From contig NZ_RCHC01000020.1 of NCBI RefSeq assembly GCF_003664645.1, positions 1 through 64,000 on the forward strand: DNA of 64,000 nucleotides, given 5' to 3'. The notes beneath the pieces are model-generated. The model saw nothing but the letters and a program-made list of their open reading frames with translations. It had not been told where the DNA came from and made no database searches. Below are positions 36,793 through 47,606 of this stretch, one piece after another. The DNA is from Acinetobacter chengduensis. Its GTDB lineage: Bacteria; Pseudomonadota; Gammaproteobacteria; Pseudomonadales; Moraxellaceae. The stretch's first letter is position 1; the number at the start of each line of letters is the position of its first letter. A program made the position numbers and the translations under genes.

Positions 36793-37797
36793 ATGCGTAC
36801 ACTTAAAATTGGGGTATTAGCTGCACTCATCTCAGCAACATCTTTTAGCGCTTTAGCAAAAGACTTTCTCAACGTTTCGTATGACCCGACACGTGAACTC
36901 TACGACAACTTTAACAAAGACTTTGGCGAATATTGGAAAAAGAAAACAGGCCAAGATATTAACTATAAGCAATCACATGGTGGTTCTGGTAAACAAGCTC
37001 GTTCTGTCATTGACGGTTTGGGTGCTGACGTGGTGACTTTGGCACTGGCTGCCGATATTGATGCCATTGCTGAAAACTCAAATTTACTGCCTAAAGATTG
37101 GCAAAAGAAATTCCCAAATAACTCAACGCCATATACATCAACAATTGTATTTTTAGTACGCAAAGGTAATCCTAAAGGCATTAAAGACTGGGGTGATTTG
37201 GTTAAAAATGACGTCGCGATTATTACCCCTAACCCAAAAACTTCGGGTGGCGCACGCTGGAACTACTTAGCCGCTTGGGCATGGGCGAAACATCAAGCGG
37301 GTGGTAATGACGCAAAAGCACAAGAGTTTGTTCGTCAAATTTATAAAAACACCAAAGTACTCGACTCAGGTGCACGTGGTGCAACCACAACTTTTGCTGA
37401 ACGTGGCATTGGTGATGTGCTACTGGCTTGGGAAAATGAAGCTTTCCTAGCAATACGTGAACAACCAGGCAAGTTTGAAATCATAACGCCGTCATTGTCT
37501 ATTTTGGCTGAGCCACCAGTGGCCATTGTAGAGAAAAATGCAGAAAAAGATGGCAATCTGAATCTAGCTAAAGCTTATTTGAACTATTTATATTCTCCAG
37601 CAGGTCAAACCATTGCGGCCAATAATTATTATCGCCCACGTAATAGTGCGGTTGCAGCCAAATACACCTCTGTATTTAAACCTTTAAAACTGGTGACCAT
37701 TGATAAAGAATTTGGTGGCTGGTCTAAAGTACAGAAAAAGCACTTTGATAATGGCGGTATATTTGACCAAATTGTAAAAGCCAACAGTGCAAAATAA
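36793..37797 (+). CDS. sbp: Sulfate-binding periplasmic protein (first copy)
   Basis: Captures sulfate (or thiosulfate) for the cysTWA ABC importer. The 334-residue protein has a Sec signal (cleavage after SALA, about residue 22), then [15 protein letters not shown], and the conserved sulfate-binding region with [11 protein letters not shown] and [16 protein letters not shown] paralogue follows immediately. CysB-controlled expression is expected. A terminator separates it from the second copy. Confidence 0.93.
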   Translation: MRTLKIGVLAALISATSFSALAKDFLNVSYDPTRELYDNFNKDFGEYWKKKTGQDINYKQSHGGSGKQARSVIDGLGADVVTLALAADIDAIAENSNLLPKDWQKKFPNNSTPYTSTIVFLVRKGNPKGIKDWGDLVKNDVAIITPNPKTSGGARWNYLAAWAWAKHQAGGNDAKAQEFVRQIYKNTKVLDSGARGATTTFAERGIGDVLLAWENEAFLAIREQPGKFEIITPSLSILAEPPVAIVEKNAEKDGNLNLAKAYLNYLYSPAGQTIAANNYYRPRNSAVAAKYTSVFKPLKLVTIDKEFGGWSKVQKKHFDNGGIFDQIVKANSAK

Positions 37798-37838
37798 GCC
37801 TGATTCTATATTCACAAGCTTATTTTAAGAGCAAACAT

Positions 37839-37865
37839 CAGCAATCTTCGGATTGCTGTTTTTGT
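37839..37865 (+). terminator. Terminator between the two sbp copies
   Basis: CAGCAATC (37839-37846), TTCG loop, GATTGCTG, then T5. Confidence 0.9.
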
Positions 37866-37990
37866 TTATGATCGTGTCAATCTACTTATCTCATAATTTC
37901 ATATTAAATTCATTTTTTATTATTTTTTATGCATAAAGATTAGCGCTATTCTTCCAAGCATTGATAAACATTCAAAAATTTGAGGTCTGT

Positions 37991-39004
37991 ATGCGCTTTT
38001 CAGCACAATTGAAACTTGGGGTAATCGCCCTCGCAGTATCAACATTTTCTTTAGGTGCTGTTGCCAAAGACTTTTTAAATGTTTCTTATGATCCTACACG
38101 TGAATTATATGAAGCAGTAAACAAAGACTTTGGTAAATATTGGGAAAGCCGTACAGGACAAAAAATTAACTTTAAACAATCACACGGTGGCTCAGGTAAA
38201 CAAGCACGTGCTGTCATTGATGGTCTCGATGCTGATGTCGTCACCTTAGCTTTAGCTGCCGACATTGACGTGATTGCAGAAAAAACCAAGATTTTACCAA
38301 AAGACTGGCAAAAAAAATTACCGAATAATGCGACCCCTTATACCTCAACAATTGTGTTTTTGGTCCGTAAAGGCAACCCAAAACATATTAAAGATTGGGG
38401 CGATCTTGTTAAACCTAATGTAGGGATCATTACCCCTAACCCGAAAACTTCGGGTGGCGCACGCTGGAACTACTTAGCCGCTTGGGCATGGGCAAAACAT
38501 CAAGCGGGTGGTAATGACGCAAAAGCACAAGAATTTGTGCGTCAAATTTATAAAAACACCAAAGTACTCGACTCAGGTGCACGTGGTGCAACCACAACTT
38601 TTGCTGAACGTGGCATTGGTGATGTGTTACTGGCTTGGGAAAACGAAGCACACTTAGCTATCCGTGAACAGCCTGGCAAGTTTGAAATCGTAACGCCGTC
38701 TTTGTCTATTTTGGCTGAACCACCTGTTGCAATTGCTGAAAAAAATGCTGAGAAAAAAGGCAACACATATTTAGCACAAGGTTATTTAAATTTCTTGTAC
38801 TCACCACGTGGACAACAACTGGCAGCAGAAAATTTCTACCGCCCACGTAATGAAAAAACTTTAGCGCAATACCGTCATGTATTTAAACCACTCAAATTGG
38901 TCACGATTGATCAAGAATTTGGGGGCTGGGACAAAGTACAAAAAGCCCACTTTGATAATGGCGGTATCTTTGACCAAATCGTAAAAGCGAATAACGGAAA
39001 ATAA
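37991..39004 (+). CDS. sbp: Sulfate-binding periplasmic protein (second copy)
   Basis: Start at ATG 37991 ([10 protein letters not shown]) after TGAGG at 37981-37985; the open frame could begin ten codons earlier. 337 residues; signal (about 1-25), then the same sulfate-binding motifs as the first copy. The middle (38429-38649) is 97% identical to 37222-37442 with only silent changes, while the preceding 81 bases are 74% identical, which suggests recent gene conversion. The next gene begins 27 bases on. Confidence 0.93.
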   Translation: MRFSAQLKLGVIALAVSTFSLGAVAKDFLNVSYDPTRELYEAVNKDFGKYWESRTGQKINFKQSHGGSGKQARAVIDGLDADVVTLALAADIDVIAEKTKILPKDWQKKLPNNATPYTSTIVFLVRKGNPKHIKDWGDLVKPNVGIITPNPKTSGGARWNYLAAWAWAKHQAGGNDAKAQEFVRQIYKNTKVLDSGARGATTTFAERGIGDVLLAWENEAHLAIREQPGKFEIVTPSLSILAEPPVAIAEKNAEKKGNTYLAQGYLNFLYSPRGQQLAAENFYRPRNEKTLAQYRHVFKPLKLVTIDQEFGGWDKVQKAHFDNGGIFDQIVKANNGK

Positions 39005-39031
39005 TTCCATTACCGTAAAAGGAGTATAGAC

Positions 39032-39637
39032 ATGACGCATACTGTAATTGTTCCTGGTGTAGGCGGTAGTGAATACAATCACTGGCAGTCTTGGCTTGAA
39101 CGCCAGCTCATGTCATGCTCACGTGTACAACAACAGGATTGGAATCAGCCTGTATTAAAACAGTGGATTGCGCAATTTGTGCAAACTATTGCCCCAATAC
39201 AAGACCAGATTCAAATTGTTGCACACAGCTTTGGATGCTTAACCACAGTGGCGGCGCTTGCACAACACCCAGAACTCAATCAAAAAATTAAAAAATTGAT
39301 TTTGGTTGCGCCAGCAAACCCTGCTCGCTTTGGTGATGCTGGTTTTGCACGTGATAGTCAAAATGATTATGAAGCTTATTTTCATCAATTAAGCATTCAT
39401 GTCCCTACGACTTTAATCATTAGTGAAAATGATCCGTGGTTAGCTTTTGATGATGCGCAACGCCTTGCAAAATCTTGGCAGTTAACACCAGTGAATGCAG
39501 GACTTGCAGGACATATTAATGTTGCATCTGGTTTTGGGCCATTTCCTGAAATATTTAATTACCTCGTTTCAGAAAAAACCATGCCTTATATAAGTAAAGT
39601 TGATGAAAGCAAGTACTTTTTTAAATTTGCAATTTAG
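39032..39637 (+). CDS. RBBP9/YdeN-type alpha/beta hydrolase
   Basis: A 201-residue serine hydrolase of the RBBP9 family: nucleophile Ser in IVAHSFGCL (about residue 67), Asp in ENDPWLAF and His in GHINVASG. AAGGAG precedes the start. It sits inside the sulfate-transport locus between the second sbp and cysT, an unusual neighbour whose role in sulfur metabolism is unknown. No signal peptide. Substrate unknown. Confidence 0.85.
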   Translation: MTHTVIVPGVGGSEYNHWQSWLERQLMSCSRVQQQDWNQPVLKQWIAQFVQTIAPIQDQIQIVAHSFGCLTTVAALAQHPELNQKIKKLILVAPANPARFGDAGFARDSQNDYEAYFHQLSIHVPTTLIISENDPWLAFDDAQRLAKSWQLTPVNAGLAGHINVASGFGPFPEIFNYLVSEKTMPYISKVDESKYFFKFAI

Positions 39638-39717
39638 TCATCCCCACTTATGCTTGAGCCAATTTTTCATATTTTGTTGACTGACTTCAGTCAACGTTCT
39701 CTCTTTGAGGAGTAATC

Positions 39718-40551
39718 ATGTCGCAGCGATCCCGAGTGCTGCCAGGATTTGGTCTGTCCCTAGGCTTTACCCTAGCGTATTTGTCTTTAATTGTGCTCAT
39801 TCCTTTATCTGCGGTATTTATCAAATCGTTAGGTATTGGTTGGGACGGTCTTTGGGAAATTTTAAGTTCTGAGCGAATTTTAAAATCTTTACAATTAAGT
39901 TTTAGTGCTGCCATTATTGCAGCCTTAATCAATGTCGTATTTGGCTTATTGCTGGCTTGGTGTTTAGTGCGCTATACCTTCCCAGGTAAACGCATTGTTG
40001 ATGCCTTAGTTGATCTACCGTTTGCATTACCTACCGCAGTTGCAGGTATTGCCCTCACATCACTTTATGCTCCAACAGGCTGGATTGGTCAGTATCTTGA
40101 ACCAATTGGTATTAAAGTTGCCTATACCCCTATTGGTATTACATTGGCATTAATTTTTATTGGTATTCCTTTTGTTGTTCGTACCGTACAACCTGTACTC
40201 AGTGACTTGGAAACCGAGTTAGAAGAAGCCGCTTCTGCATTGGGTGCAAACCGTCTGCAAATTGTGACTAAAGTCATTCTGCCAATCCTATTCCCTGCGC
40301 TTATTACAGGCTTTGCACTCGCATTTGCACGTGGTGTAGGTGAATATGGTTCAGTGATTTTCATTGCTGGCAACCAGCCCTTCAAAACGGAAATTGCACC
40401 GCTGATGATCATTTCACGCTTAGAAGAATATGACTATGCAGGTGCAACTACAATTGCTGTGGTAATGCTGGTCATTTCCTTTGCCATTTTGTTCCTCATT
40501 AACTTGGTACAAGCGTGGGCGAGCCGCCGTACAGGGAGAACAGCACGATGA
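39718..40551 (+). CDS. cysT: Sulfate ABC transporter permease CysT
   Basis: One of two membrane subunits of the sulfate/thiosulfate importer. The 277-residue protein has about six helices and the cytoplasmic [20 protein letters not shown] loop that contacts the CysA ATPase. GAGGAG precedes the ATG. It overlaps cysW by four bases. The earlier hydrolase and sbp genes presumably share CysB control. Confidence 0.95.
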   Translation: MSQRSRVLPGFGLSLGFTLAYLSLIVLIPLSAVFIKSLGIGWDGLWEILSSERILKSLQLSFSAAIIAALINVVFGLLLAWCLVRYTFPGKRIVDALVDLPFALPTAVAGIALTSLYAPTGWIGQYLEPIGIKVAYTPIGITLALIFIGIPFVVRTVQPVLSDLETELEEAASALGANRLQIVTKVILPILFPALITGFALAFARGVGEYGSVIFIAGNQPFKTEIAPLMIISRLEEYDYAGATTIAVVMLVISFAILFLINLVQAWASRRTGRTAR

Positions 40552-41435
40552 ACGTAAACAGCAATGCTTTAGCTGAAAAATTGCAATCACGTGATGCAAC
40601 ACGTGAGCCGACTTGGATTCGTCGCCTGCTCATTACCATTGCTATGATTTTCTTTGTCAGCTGCTTAATGTTGCCACTGATTTTGGTCTTCGTTGAGGCC
40701 TTTAAGCAAGGGGTCGGCGTTTATTTCCAAGCCTTGGTTCATCCAGATACATTATCGGCAGTGAAATTGACTTTGCTCACCGCAGTTATTGCTGTACCGC
40801 TGAACGTGGTATTTGGTGTAGCCGCAGCTTGGTGTGTTGCGAAATTCCATTTCCGTGGCAAATCTATTTTAACCACCATTATTGATATGCCTTTTTCGGT
40901 TTCTCCTGTGATTGCAGGTTTAATGTTGGTACTCATGTTTGGTACACAAGGCTGGTTTGGTGGCTGGTTGATGGACAACGACATTAAGATTTTATATGCC
41001 GTTCCTGCGATTGTATTAGCCACAGTGTTTATTACCGTACCCTTTGTTGCCCGCGAGCTCATTCCTTTGATGGAAGCACAAGGCACCGAAGAAGAAGAAG
41101 CAGCAATTGTACTGGGTGCTTCTGGCTGGCAAACCTTTTGGAAAGTTACACTTCCAAATATCAAATGGGGCTTAATTTACGGCGTGATTCTGTGTAATGC
41201 ACGCGCAATGGGTGAGTTTGGTGCGGTTTCTGTAGTCTCTGGTCATATCCGTGGCGAAACCAATACCCTGCCACTGCACGTCGAAATCCTTTATAACGAA
41301 TATACCTTTAGTGCAGCCTTTGCGGTTTCTTCTCTCTTGGCATTATTGGCGATTGTGACCCTGATTTTAAAATCATGGGTTGAAATCCGCCAAGAGAAAC
41401 AAGACAAACGCAATGATGATTCAACAGCTTCTTAA
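40548..41435 (+). CDS. cysW: Sulfate ABC transporter permease CysW
   Basis: Second permease of the sulfate importer. Start at ATG 40548 overlaps the cysT stop (ATGA); the frame runs 11 codons further up but the overlap is the natural start. 295 residues, about six helices and the [22 protein letters not shown] loop. The tail is charged ([10 protein letters not shown]). It is followed by cysA after 11 bases. Confidence 0.95.
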   Translation: MNVNSNALAEKLQSRDATREPTWIRRLLITIAMIFFVSCLMLPLILVFVEAFKQGVGVYFQALVHPDTLSAVKLTLLTAVIAVPLNVVFGVAAAWCVAKFHFRGKSILTTIIDMPFSVSPVIAGLMLVLMFGTQGWFGGWLMDNDIKILYAVPAIVLATVFITVPFVARELIPLMEAQGTEEEEAAIVLGASGWQTFWKVTLPNIKWGLIYGVILCNARAMGEFGAVSVVSGHIRGETNTLPLHVEILYNEYTFSAAFAVSSLLALLAIVTLILKSWVEIRQEKQDKRNDDSTAS

Positions 41436-41446
41436 GGAATGACCTC

Positions 41447-42508
41447 ATGAGTATTCAAGTAAAAAATATTGAAAAACACTTTGGTGCATTCCATGCGCTG
41501 AAAAATATTTCCCTAGATTTTCCAGATGGCCAATTGGTTGCGCTACTTGGTCCATCGGGTTGTGGTAAAACGACCCTGCTCCGTATTATTGCGGGTTTAG
41601 AATCTGCGGATGGCGGTAAAGTTATTTTAGAAGGTGAAGATGCGACCAATGTGCACGTACGTGAACGTGAAGTTGGTTTTGTATTCCAGCACTATGCGCT
41701 GTTTCGCCACATGACTGTATTTGACAATATTGCCTTTGGCTTACGTGTACGCCCACGTGCTACACGTCCTTCTGAAGCTGAAATCAAAAAACGTGTAACG
41801 CGCTTACTTGATTTGGTTCAACTTGGATTCTTGGCAGATCGTTATCCAGCACAGTTGTCTGGTGGTCAGCGTCAGCGTATCGCTTTGGCGCGCGCTTTAG
41901 CTGTCGAGCCTCGTGTATTGTTGTTAGATGAGCCTTTTGGCGCCTTAGATGCCAAGGTGCGTAAAGAACTCCGTCGTTGGTTACGTACCTTGCATGATGA
42001 ATTGCATATTACCTCTATTTTCGTTACGCATGATCAGGAAGAAGCACTAGAAGTTGCTGACCAAATTATTGTAATGAATAAAGGGAACGTTGAGCAGATT
42101 GGTTCGCCACGTGAAGTTTATGAAAAACCTGCAACTCCGTTTGTGTTTGACTTTTTAGGTCAAGCCAATCGTTTTGAAGGTCAAAACAGTAACGGCATCA
42201 TTCAAATTGGCGAAGACCGCATTCAATTGCCACAAGCTCAAAATGCACCACAAGGCCCAGTCATTGCCTTTGCCCGTCCAGATGAACTGCGCATTCATGC
42301 ACAGCCTCAAGACAATGCTATTCAAGCAACCTTCCTACGTGAAGTTTGGATTGCTGGCAAAGTACTTGCCGAACTACAAGACCGCCAAGGTAATTTAATT
42401 GAAATTACCCTAACACAAGATGATGCCAAATTGCACCAATTCCGTCCAAATCAAACGGTTTGGTTAAGTGCAACAGCATTGCATTTATTTGAAAATCAAG
42501 TCGCATAA
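41447..42508 (+). CDS. cysA: Sulfate ABC transporter ATPase CysA
   Basis: Powers the importer. 353 residues; Walker [10 protein letters not shown] at about 34-42, signature LSGGQRQR, Walker [13 protein letters not shown]-loop in [10 protein letters not shown], and a C-terminal TOBE-like regulatory domain (about 240-353). The first residues ([20 protein letters not shown]) match CysA closely. A hairpin (42517-42539) separates it from cysB. Confidence 0.96.
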   Translation: MSIQVKNIEKHFGAFHALKNISLDFPDGQLVALLGPSGCGKTTLLRIIAGLESADGGKVILEGEDATNVHVREREVGFVFQHYALFRHMTVFDNIAFGLRVRPRATRPSEAEIKKRVTRLLDLVQLGFLADRYPAQLSGGQRQRIALARALAVEPRVLLLDEPFGALDAKVRKELRRWLRTLHDELHITSIFVTHDQEEALEVADQIIVMNKGNVEQIGSPREVYEKPATPFVFDFLGQANRFEGQNSNGIIQIGEDRIQLPQAQNAPQGPVIAFARPDELRIHAQPQDNAIQATFLREVWIAGKVLAELQDRQGNLIEITLTQDDAKLHQFRPNQTVWLSATALHLFENQVA

Positions 42509-42516
42509 GACTTAAA

Positions 42517-42539
42517 GATGGGGCCAGGAAAGCCCCATC
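42517..42539 (+). terminator. Hairpin between cysA and cysB
   Basis: GATGGGGC (42517-42524) pairs with GCCCCATC (42532-42539). The following bases are T-poor, so it may be a weak terminator or processing site. Confidence 0.6.
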
Positions 42540-42560
42540 ACTTTTGAGGTAGTCAGAATT

Positions 42561-43484
42561 ATGAATTTCCAACAACTTAGAATTATTCGTGAAACCGTTC
42601 GACAAAGCTTTAACCTAACCGAAGCTTCGGCTGCGCTTTACACTTCACAATCTGGCGTAAGTAAACATATTAAAGATTTAGAAGATGAATTAGGCGTACA
42701 GCTTTTTATTCGTAAAGGTAAACGTCTTTTAGGCTTAACTGAGCCTGGCCAAGCTTTACTTGGCATTGTGGAACGCATGCTGGTAGATGCCGACAATATT
42801 AAACGCCTTGCCGATGACTTCAACAAAGTAGACGAAGGTACATTAACCATTGCAACCACACATACACAAGCGCGTTATGTGTTACCGCCCATTGTGAATC
42901 AATTTAAAAAAGAATTTCCAAAAGTACATTTGATTTTACAACAAGCCAGCCCAGTCGAAATTACAGAAATGCTGTTACAGGGCGAAGCAGATATTGGTAT
43001 TGCGACTGAATCTCTGACTACTGAAAATAATTTAGCAAGTGTGCCTTACTATAACTGGCAGCACAGTATTATTACGCCACAAAATCACCCATTGGCCAGT
43101 CAAGACAATATTCAGATTGAAGATCTTGCCCAATATCCAATTATTACCTATCACGGTGGCTTTACAGGCCGTTCTAAAATCGACCAAGCCTTTGAAGATG
43201 CTGGACTAGATGTCGATATCGTGATGTCTGCACTCGATGCCGATGTAATTAAAACTTATGTCGAGCTCAATATGGGCGTTGGTATTGTCAACAATGTCGC
43301 TTATGACAATGAACGTGACTATCGCCTCAAGCAAATTGAAACGGATATTTTTGGTATAAACACAACATGGCTTGCAGTGCGTAAAGGTCACTTACTACGT
43401 GGCTATGGCTATGAATTTATTTCACTTTGCTCACCCGATGCAGATATTAAAGCGCTGAAACGAGTCGCTTACCCAGAAGATTAA
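42561..43484 (+). CDS. cysB: LysR-type regulator CysB
   Basis: Activator of the sulfate assimilation regulon in response to O- or N-acetylserine. 307 residues; N-terminal winged HTH (about residues 1-60, LYTSQSGVSKHIKDLEDELG) and an effector domain with ATTHTQARY and the TGRS and DADVIKTYVELNMGVG motifs of CysB. It follows cysA and very likely regulates sbp, cysTWA and itself. Confidence 0.92.
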   Translation: MNFQQLRIIRETVRQSFNLTEASAALYTSQSGVSKHIKDLEDELGVQLFIRKGKRLLGLTEPGQALLGIVERMLVDADNIKRLADDFNKVDEGTLTIATTHTQARYVLPPIVNQFKKEFPKVHLILQQASPVEITEMLLQGEADIGIATESLTTENNLASVPYYNWQHSIITPQNHPLASQDNIQIEDLAQYPIITYHGGFTGRSKIDQAFEDAGLDVDIVMSALDADVIKTYVELNMGVGIVNNVAYDNERDYRLKQIETDIFGINTTWLAVRKGHLLRGYGYEFISLCSPDADIKALKRVAYPED

Positions 43485-43500
43485 ACATCCATAACAGTAC

Positions 43501-43523
43501 AAAAGAGGCTTCGGCCTCTTTTT
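43501..43523 (+). terminator. Terminator of cysB
   Basis: AAAAGAGGC (43501-43509), TTCG loop, GCCTCTTTT. Confidence 0.92.
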
Positions 43524-43596
43524 TATCTTAAAAAGATTTTTTCTGCTTTTTTTACTTTACACTATGGATAAAAATCACCCAAATTTAGGCCAGTTT

Positions 43597-44829
43597 ATGA
43601 AACCCGTATCTCTGCTTGCGCTACTTCCCTTATGTATCGCATACCATGTGCAAGCAGCAGCCCTCGAACGGTCTGGCCAAAGTACCTTGGCATTTCTCGA
43701 ACCCAACAATTATACGGAATTTAACATTGGGGTGATTACAGGTAACCTGAGCGGTGAAAATTCAAATAAACAAGAATTGTCTCAGGCTTTAAATGTAACT
43801 GACTTTTCAACGGGCAACTTACTTGAGGATTTTCACTTTATACAAAGTGCAATTAAATTACAGCTCAATCCACAGATATCCGTAGGATTGTTATTTGATC
43901 AACCCTTTGGCATTAAGCTCGATTATGATTATTCACCAGAATCTATTTTGGGAAATGAACAGCTCGAAGCCATTAATATTCATCTTAAATCACAAAATAT
44001 TACAGGTCTGATCGGTTACCAACCTACTCCGCGCTGGAATATTTATGGCGGACTGGCCTATCAAACCTTTAGTGGTGATCTTTATTTATTTGGTCAAAGC
44101 TTCTATTTTTTTAATGGCTACAATATCTCACTCAAAAATGATCCAGCTTTAGGATGGCTTGGTGGCGTTAGTTATCAGATTCCTGAAATTGCTTTAAAAG
44201 CAAACCTTACCTATCGCTCTAAAATTAAACATAATAATCAAAGTATTGAATACACACCAAATGACGGTATTGTTAATAGCCGTACTGAAATTATCACACC
44301 TCAATCTGTGAATTTTGACTTTATGAGCGGTGTCTCTGCGCATAATCTGGTTTATGGGTCTTTAAGATGGGTGAATTGGTCCAGTTTTAAAATGAAGCCA
44401 AATGGTTTCAATCAGATCATTCAAAATACCATTAATGATTTTAAGGCATTACCATCTACACCAGAAATTTCCAACTTTATTCAATCACTATCTAATTTTA
44501 ATTTAATTGATTACCAATCAGACCAATGGTCAGCCAAAATTGGCGTCGCACACCAAGTCAATGATCGTACCTTCGCCAGCCTAGAAGCACTCTGGGACAG
44601 TGGCAGTGATAATCCTGCATCAACAATTAACCCAGCAAATGGCTACAATGGTTTAGGTACTGGACTACGCTATCAATTTACACCCAAAAGTTTTATTGCT
44701 GGTGGCGTGTATTATTTAAAATTTAAACCCTCTCAAGAAAACAAAAATAGTATTTCTGTGAGTTCTATTTCAACACTGGATGATCGAACTGCGTGGGCTT
44801 ATGGTTTAAAAATAGGTCACTACTTTTAA
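43597..44829 (+). CDS. OmpP1/FadL-family outer-membrane transporter
   Basis: Likely long-chain fatty acid or hydrocarbon uptake channel. The start at 43597 gives a Sec signal (MKPVSLLALL..., cleavage after VQA, about residue 20); the open frame begins at 43564. The mature protein begins AALERSGQSTLAF, as in FadL, where the N-terminus plugs the pore, and then runs as amphipathic strands to a C-terminal aromatic (HYF). 410 residues. Its specific substrate is unknown. Confidence 0.85.
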   Translation: MKPVSLLALLPLCIAYHVQAAALERSGQSTLAFLEPNNYTEFNIGVITGNLSGENSNKQELSQALNVTDFSTGNLLEDFHFIQSAIKLQLNPQISVGLLFDQPFGIKLDYDYSPESILGNEQLEAINIHLKSQNITGLIGYQPTPRWNIYGGLAYQTFSGDLYLFGQSFYFFNGYNISLKNDPALGWLGGVSYQIPEIALKANLTYRSKIKHNNQSIEYTPNDGIVNSRTEIITPQSVNFDFMSGVSAHNLVYGSLRWVNWSSFKMKPNGFNQIIQNTINDFKALPSTPEISNFIQSLSNFNLIDYQSDQWSAKIGVAHQVNDRTFASLEALWDSGSDNPASTINPANGYNGLGTGLRYQFTPKSFIAGGVYYLKFKPSQENKNSISVSSISTLDDRTAWAYGLKIGHYF

Positions 44830-44847
44830 GTTTTAAATGAACCTAAT

Positions 44848-44876
44848 AAAAAAAACAGGCCGTAGCCTGTTTTTTT
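44848..44876. terminator. Bidirectional terminator between FadL-like gene and carO
   Basis: AAAAAAACAGGC pairs with GCCTGTTTTTTT around CGTA; serves both convergent genes. Confidence 0.92.
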
Positions 44877-44900
44877 GTGAATCAGTAAAGTCTTTAGATC

Positions 44901-45647
44901 TTACCAGTGGAAGCTTACGCCCACTTTACCCACTGGAAGCCATTCGTATTTGTCATCATTAGCAATTTTGTTTGCTTCTGCTGCCAATTCATCATCTAAA
45001 TTAGCACCAAGATTCGATGTTGCTGAACCAGAAATACGTTGCAAATTCACAGATGGGTTACCAGTGTAATAAGCACCGACTTCGCCAAATACACCCCAGT
45101 TTTTATTGATTTTTGGTGCCCAGCCAAGACCTAAATACGGTGCAAACTGGTTATCGTAATCAAGCTTACCTTTGATATTCACGCCGTCAGCAGTTGCTTG
45201 GAAGTCTGTATTATTTACACTAAAGTTACGACCGCCATCAACACGACGCTCTAAACCGTAATCATTGTCAATATAACCAACACCCGCCGCTACGTATAAA
45301 CCTTGAGCCCAACGGTTTGAACTTGCACCCCAAGGACGGATTTCAGCATTTAAATAAGCAAGGCTGTTATCCATATCCATGTCATAGGTAGAGCCATTCA
45401 CTTTAACATCATCAGACCATGAAATATCGCCACCGTTATAACCCAAAGCTAAACCTACATAAGGATTGGCTGTCCAAAGCAAAGCACCACCATAACCTGT
45501 AGTACCAACTTCAAGTCGTGCGCCTGTAGGAATGAGTTTATTTTGATCAAATGCATAGCCATCATGTACAACTGAAGAGTCAGCCATTGCTGTACCAGCG
45601 GTAGCTAACATCGCCACTGCTAGAATTGTTGTATGTAGAGCTTTCAT
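44901..45647 (-). CDS. carO: Outer-membrane protein CarO
   Basis: Eight-stranded outer-membrane beta-barrel. In A. baumannii CarO is linked to carbapenem/ornithine passage, and its loss to imipenem resistance. The 248-residue product has a signal (about 1-22) and the CarO landmarks VVHDGYAFDQNKLIP, GARLEVGTTGYGGALLW, LNAEIRPWGASSNRW and a C-terminal SFHW. The loop between about 130 and 170 is diverged from A. baumannii types. AGGAG precedes the start. The gene is intact. This strongly supports an Acinetobacter host. Confidence 0.95.
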   Translation of the reverse strand: MKALHTTILAVAMLATAGTAMADSSVVHDGYAFDQNKLIPTGARLEVGTTGYGGALLWTANPYVGLALGYNGGDISWSDDVKVNGSTYDMDMDNSLAYLNAEIRPWGASSNRWAQGLYVAAGVGYIDNDYGLERRVDGGRNFSVNNTDFQATADGVNIKGKLDYDNQFAPYLGLGWAPKINKNWGVFGEVGAYYTGNPSVNLQRISGSATSNLGANLDDELAAEANKIANDDKYEWLPVGKVGVSFHW

Positions 45648-45960
45648 TTTGTTTCTCCTCTCAAATAACAACAGTAAAATAAATTGTTTTACAACGTGAT
45701 TTTTTCATTCTGTGATGCAATATAAATTAGATACAGATCACGTTTTATTCAAATTTTGCTGAGTTTTTGTTATTTTTTGATACAAGTTAGGCCTGAGTAT
45801 TGATTTTTAATCCATTTTGGTCGTTTTTTAAACACACGGAAGCCCTGTTTGTAATTTCTACTCGTTTTAATTATTAATTCCGATCTATTGGTTATTTTCC
45901 ATCTATTTTTAGCCCAATTTAGTGTAAAATCGATGAAAATTTTTTTCTGGATGGAAGATC
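45648..45960. other. Divergent promoter region of carO and dapD
   Basis: A 313-base AT-rich intergenic stretch without a gene. It must hold both promoters. A candidate dapD -10 is TAAAAT near 45926, and the carO side has a TATATT-like box near 45720. No operator-like palindrome stands out. Confidence 0.4.
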
Positions 45961-46782
45961 ATGTCTCAGCTTTCAACAATCATTGAACAAGCGTTTGACA
46001 ACCGTGCCAATTTTACTGCAGCAGATTGTCCTGCTGAAGTACGTACAGCAGTTGAGGAAGTAATTGCTGGCCTAGACAACGGCTCTTTACGTGTAGCCGA
46101 AAAAATCAATGGTGAGTGGGTTGTACACCAATGGGTTAAGAAAGCGGTATTGTTATCATTCAAATTAAATGACAACAAACCAATCGAGTCATGTGACCTT
46201 CAATTCTACGACAAAGTAGATACTAAATTTACAGGTTGGACTGAAGAACAATTTAAAGCTGCTGGTGTACGTGTAGTACCGCCTGCTGTAGCACGTAAAG
46301 GTTCTTTCCAAGCGAAAAACGTTGTATTAATGCCTTCTTATGTAAACATTGGTGCTTACGTTGACGAAGGTACAATGGTAGATACATGGGCAACTGTTGG
46401 TTCATGTGCGCAAATTGGTAAAAACGTTCACCTTTCAGGTGGTGTAGGCATTGGTGGTGTACTTGAGCCACTTCAAGCAAACCCAACAATCATTGAAGAT
46501 AACTGCTTCATCGGCGCACGTTCTGAAATCGTTGAAGGCGTAATCGTAGAAGAAGGTTCTGTGATTTCTATGGGCGTGTTCATTGGTCAATCAACGAAGA
46601 TTTTTGACCGTGCAACTGGCGAAATTCACTACGGTCGCGTTCCAGCGGGCTCTGTGGTTGTTGCAGGTAGCCTTCCTTCTAAATGCGGTACTTACAGCCT
46701 ATATGCTGCAATTATCGTGAAGAAAGTTGATGCGAAAACCCGCGCAAAAACAAGCTTAAACGATCTTCTACGCGACGAATAA
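45961..46782 (+). CDS. dapD: Tetrahydrodipicolinate N-succinyltransferase
   Basis: Succinylates tetrahydrodipicolinate in the lysine/diaminopimelate pathway, feeding peptidoglycan. 273 residues; the hexapeptide-repeat left-handed beta helix runs from about 95 to 230, with [20 protein letters not shown], and the C-terminal [12 protein letters not shown] tail matches the family. It carries a strong terminator that ends just before queE. Confidence 0.97.
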   Translation: MSQLSTIIEQAFDNRANFTAADCPAEVRTAVEEVIAGLDNGSLRVAEKINGEWVVHQWVKKAVLLSFKLNDNKPIESCDLQFYDKVDTKFTGWTEEQFKAAGVRVVPPAVARKGSFQAKNVVLMPSYVNIGAYVDEGTMVDTWATVGSCAQIGKNVHLSGGVGIGGVLEPLQANPTIIEDNCFIGARSEIVEGVIVEEGSVISMGVFIGQSTKIFDRATGEIHYGRVPAGSVVVAGSLPSKCGTYSLYAAIIVKKVDAKTRAKTSLNDLLRDE

Positions 46783-46804
46783 TTTTTTATTCATCTCTTT
46801 TGTG

Positions 46805-46837
46805 TCTCTACGATCAGTCATGATCGTAGAGATTTTT
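46805..46837 (+). terminator. Terminator of dapD
   Basis: TCTCTACGATC (46805-46815) pairs with GATCGTAGAGA (46822-46832), then T5. Confidence 0.93.
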
Positions 46838-46865
46838 GTTTTCTACACTATGGTTAAATTTTGCT

Positions 46866-47576
46866 ATGAGTACGCTTCGTTCTTCCGCCATTCCTGTTTC
46901 TGATCCTTCTGCGGGTTTACGTATTACGGAGATCTTTTATTCATTGCAAGGCGAAGCCAATGCAGCAGGCTTGCCAACTGTATTTATCCGTCTTACAGGT
47001 TGCCCTTTGCGTTGCACCTATTGCGATACCACATATTCGTTTGAAGGTGGTCAGCGCCAATCATTAGAAGAAATTATTCAAACCACACTCGATTTTAAAA
47101 CCCCGTACATTTGCGTTACGGGTGGTGAGCCTTTGGCTCAACCCAATGCCCTCCCACTAATGACTCAACTTGCAGATTTAGGTTGCCAAGTGTCATTAGA
47201 AACCAGTGGTGCTTTGGATGTTTCCAAAGTAGATCCTCGTGTATCTAAAGTTTTAGATTTAAAAACACCAACTTCCGGCGAATCTGCACGGAATTTGCTT
47301 AGTAACCTCGATTATTTAACTGAGCATGATCAAATTAAATTTGTCATTTGTAACCGTGAAGATTATGAATGGTCAAAGCAACAAGTTGAACAGTTTCAAT
47401 TGCATCAAAAAGTCAGCACCGTTTGGTTCTCTCCTGCTTTTGCTGTAGAAAAAGGTGCTGTACGCCTACCTCAACTTGCACGTGATCTTGCGCAGTGGAT
47501 TTTAGATGACCATCTCCCTGTCCGCTTCCAACTCCAGTTGCATAAACTTCTTTGGAATGACGAAACTGGTCGTTAA
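46866..47576 (+). CDS. queE: 7-carboxy-7-deazaguanine synthase QueE
   Basis: Radical-SAM enzyme of queuosine synthesis. The start at ATG 46866 lies just beyond the dapD terminator; the longer frame (46836) begins inside it. The 236-residue product has the CxxxCxxC iron-sulfur motif at Cys46, Cys50 and Cys53 (GCPLRCTYCD). Residues near the N-terminus (SLQGEANAAG) bind substrate. queC follows after 30 bases. Confidence 0.94.
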   Translation: MSTLRSSAIPVSDPSAGLRITEIFYSLQGEANAAGLPTVFIRLTGCPLRCTYCDTTYSFEGGQRQSLEEIIQTTLDFKTPYICVTGGEPLAQPNALPLMTQLADLGCQVSLETSGALDVSKVDPRVSKVLDLKTPTSGESARNLLSNLDYLTEHDQIKFVICNREDYEWSKQQVEQFQLHQKVSTVWFSPAFAVEKGAVRLPQLARDLAQWILDDHLPVRFQLQLHKLLWNDETGR

Positions 47577-47606
47577 GTGTATTAAAGAATGATTGGAGAT
47601 TTGAAC

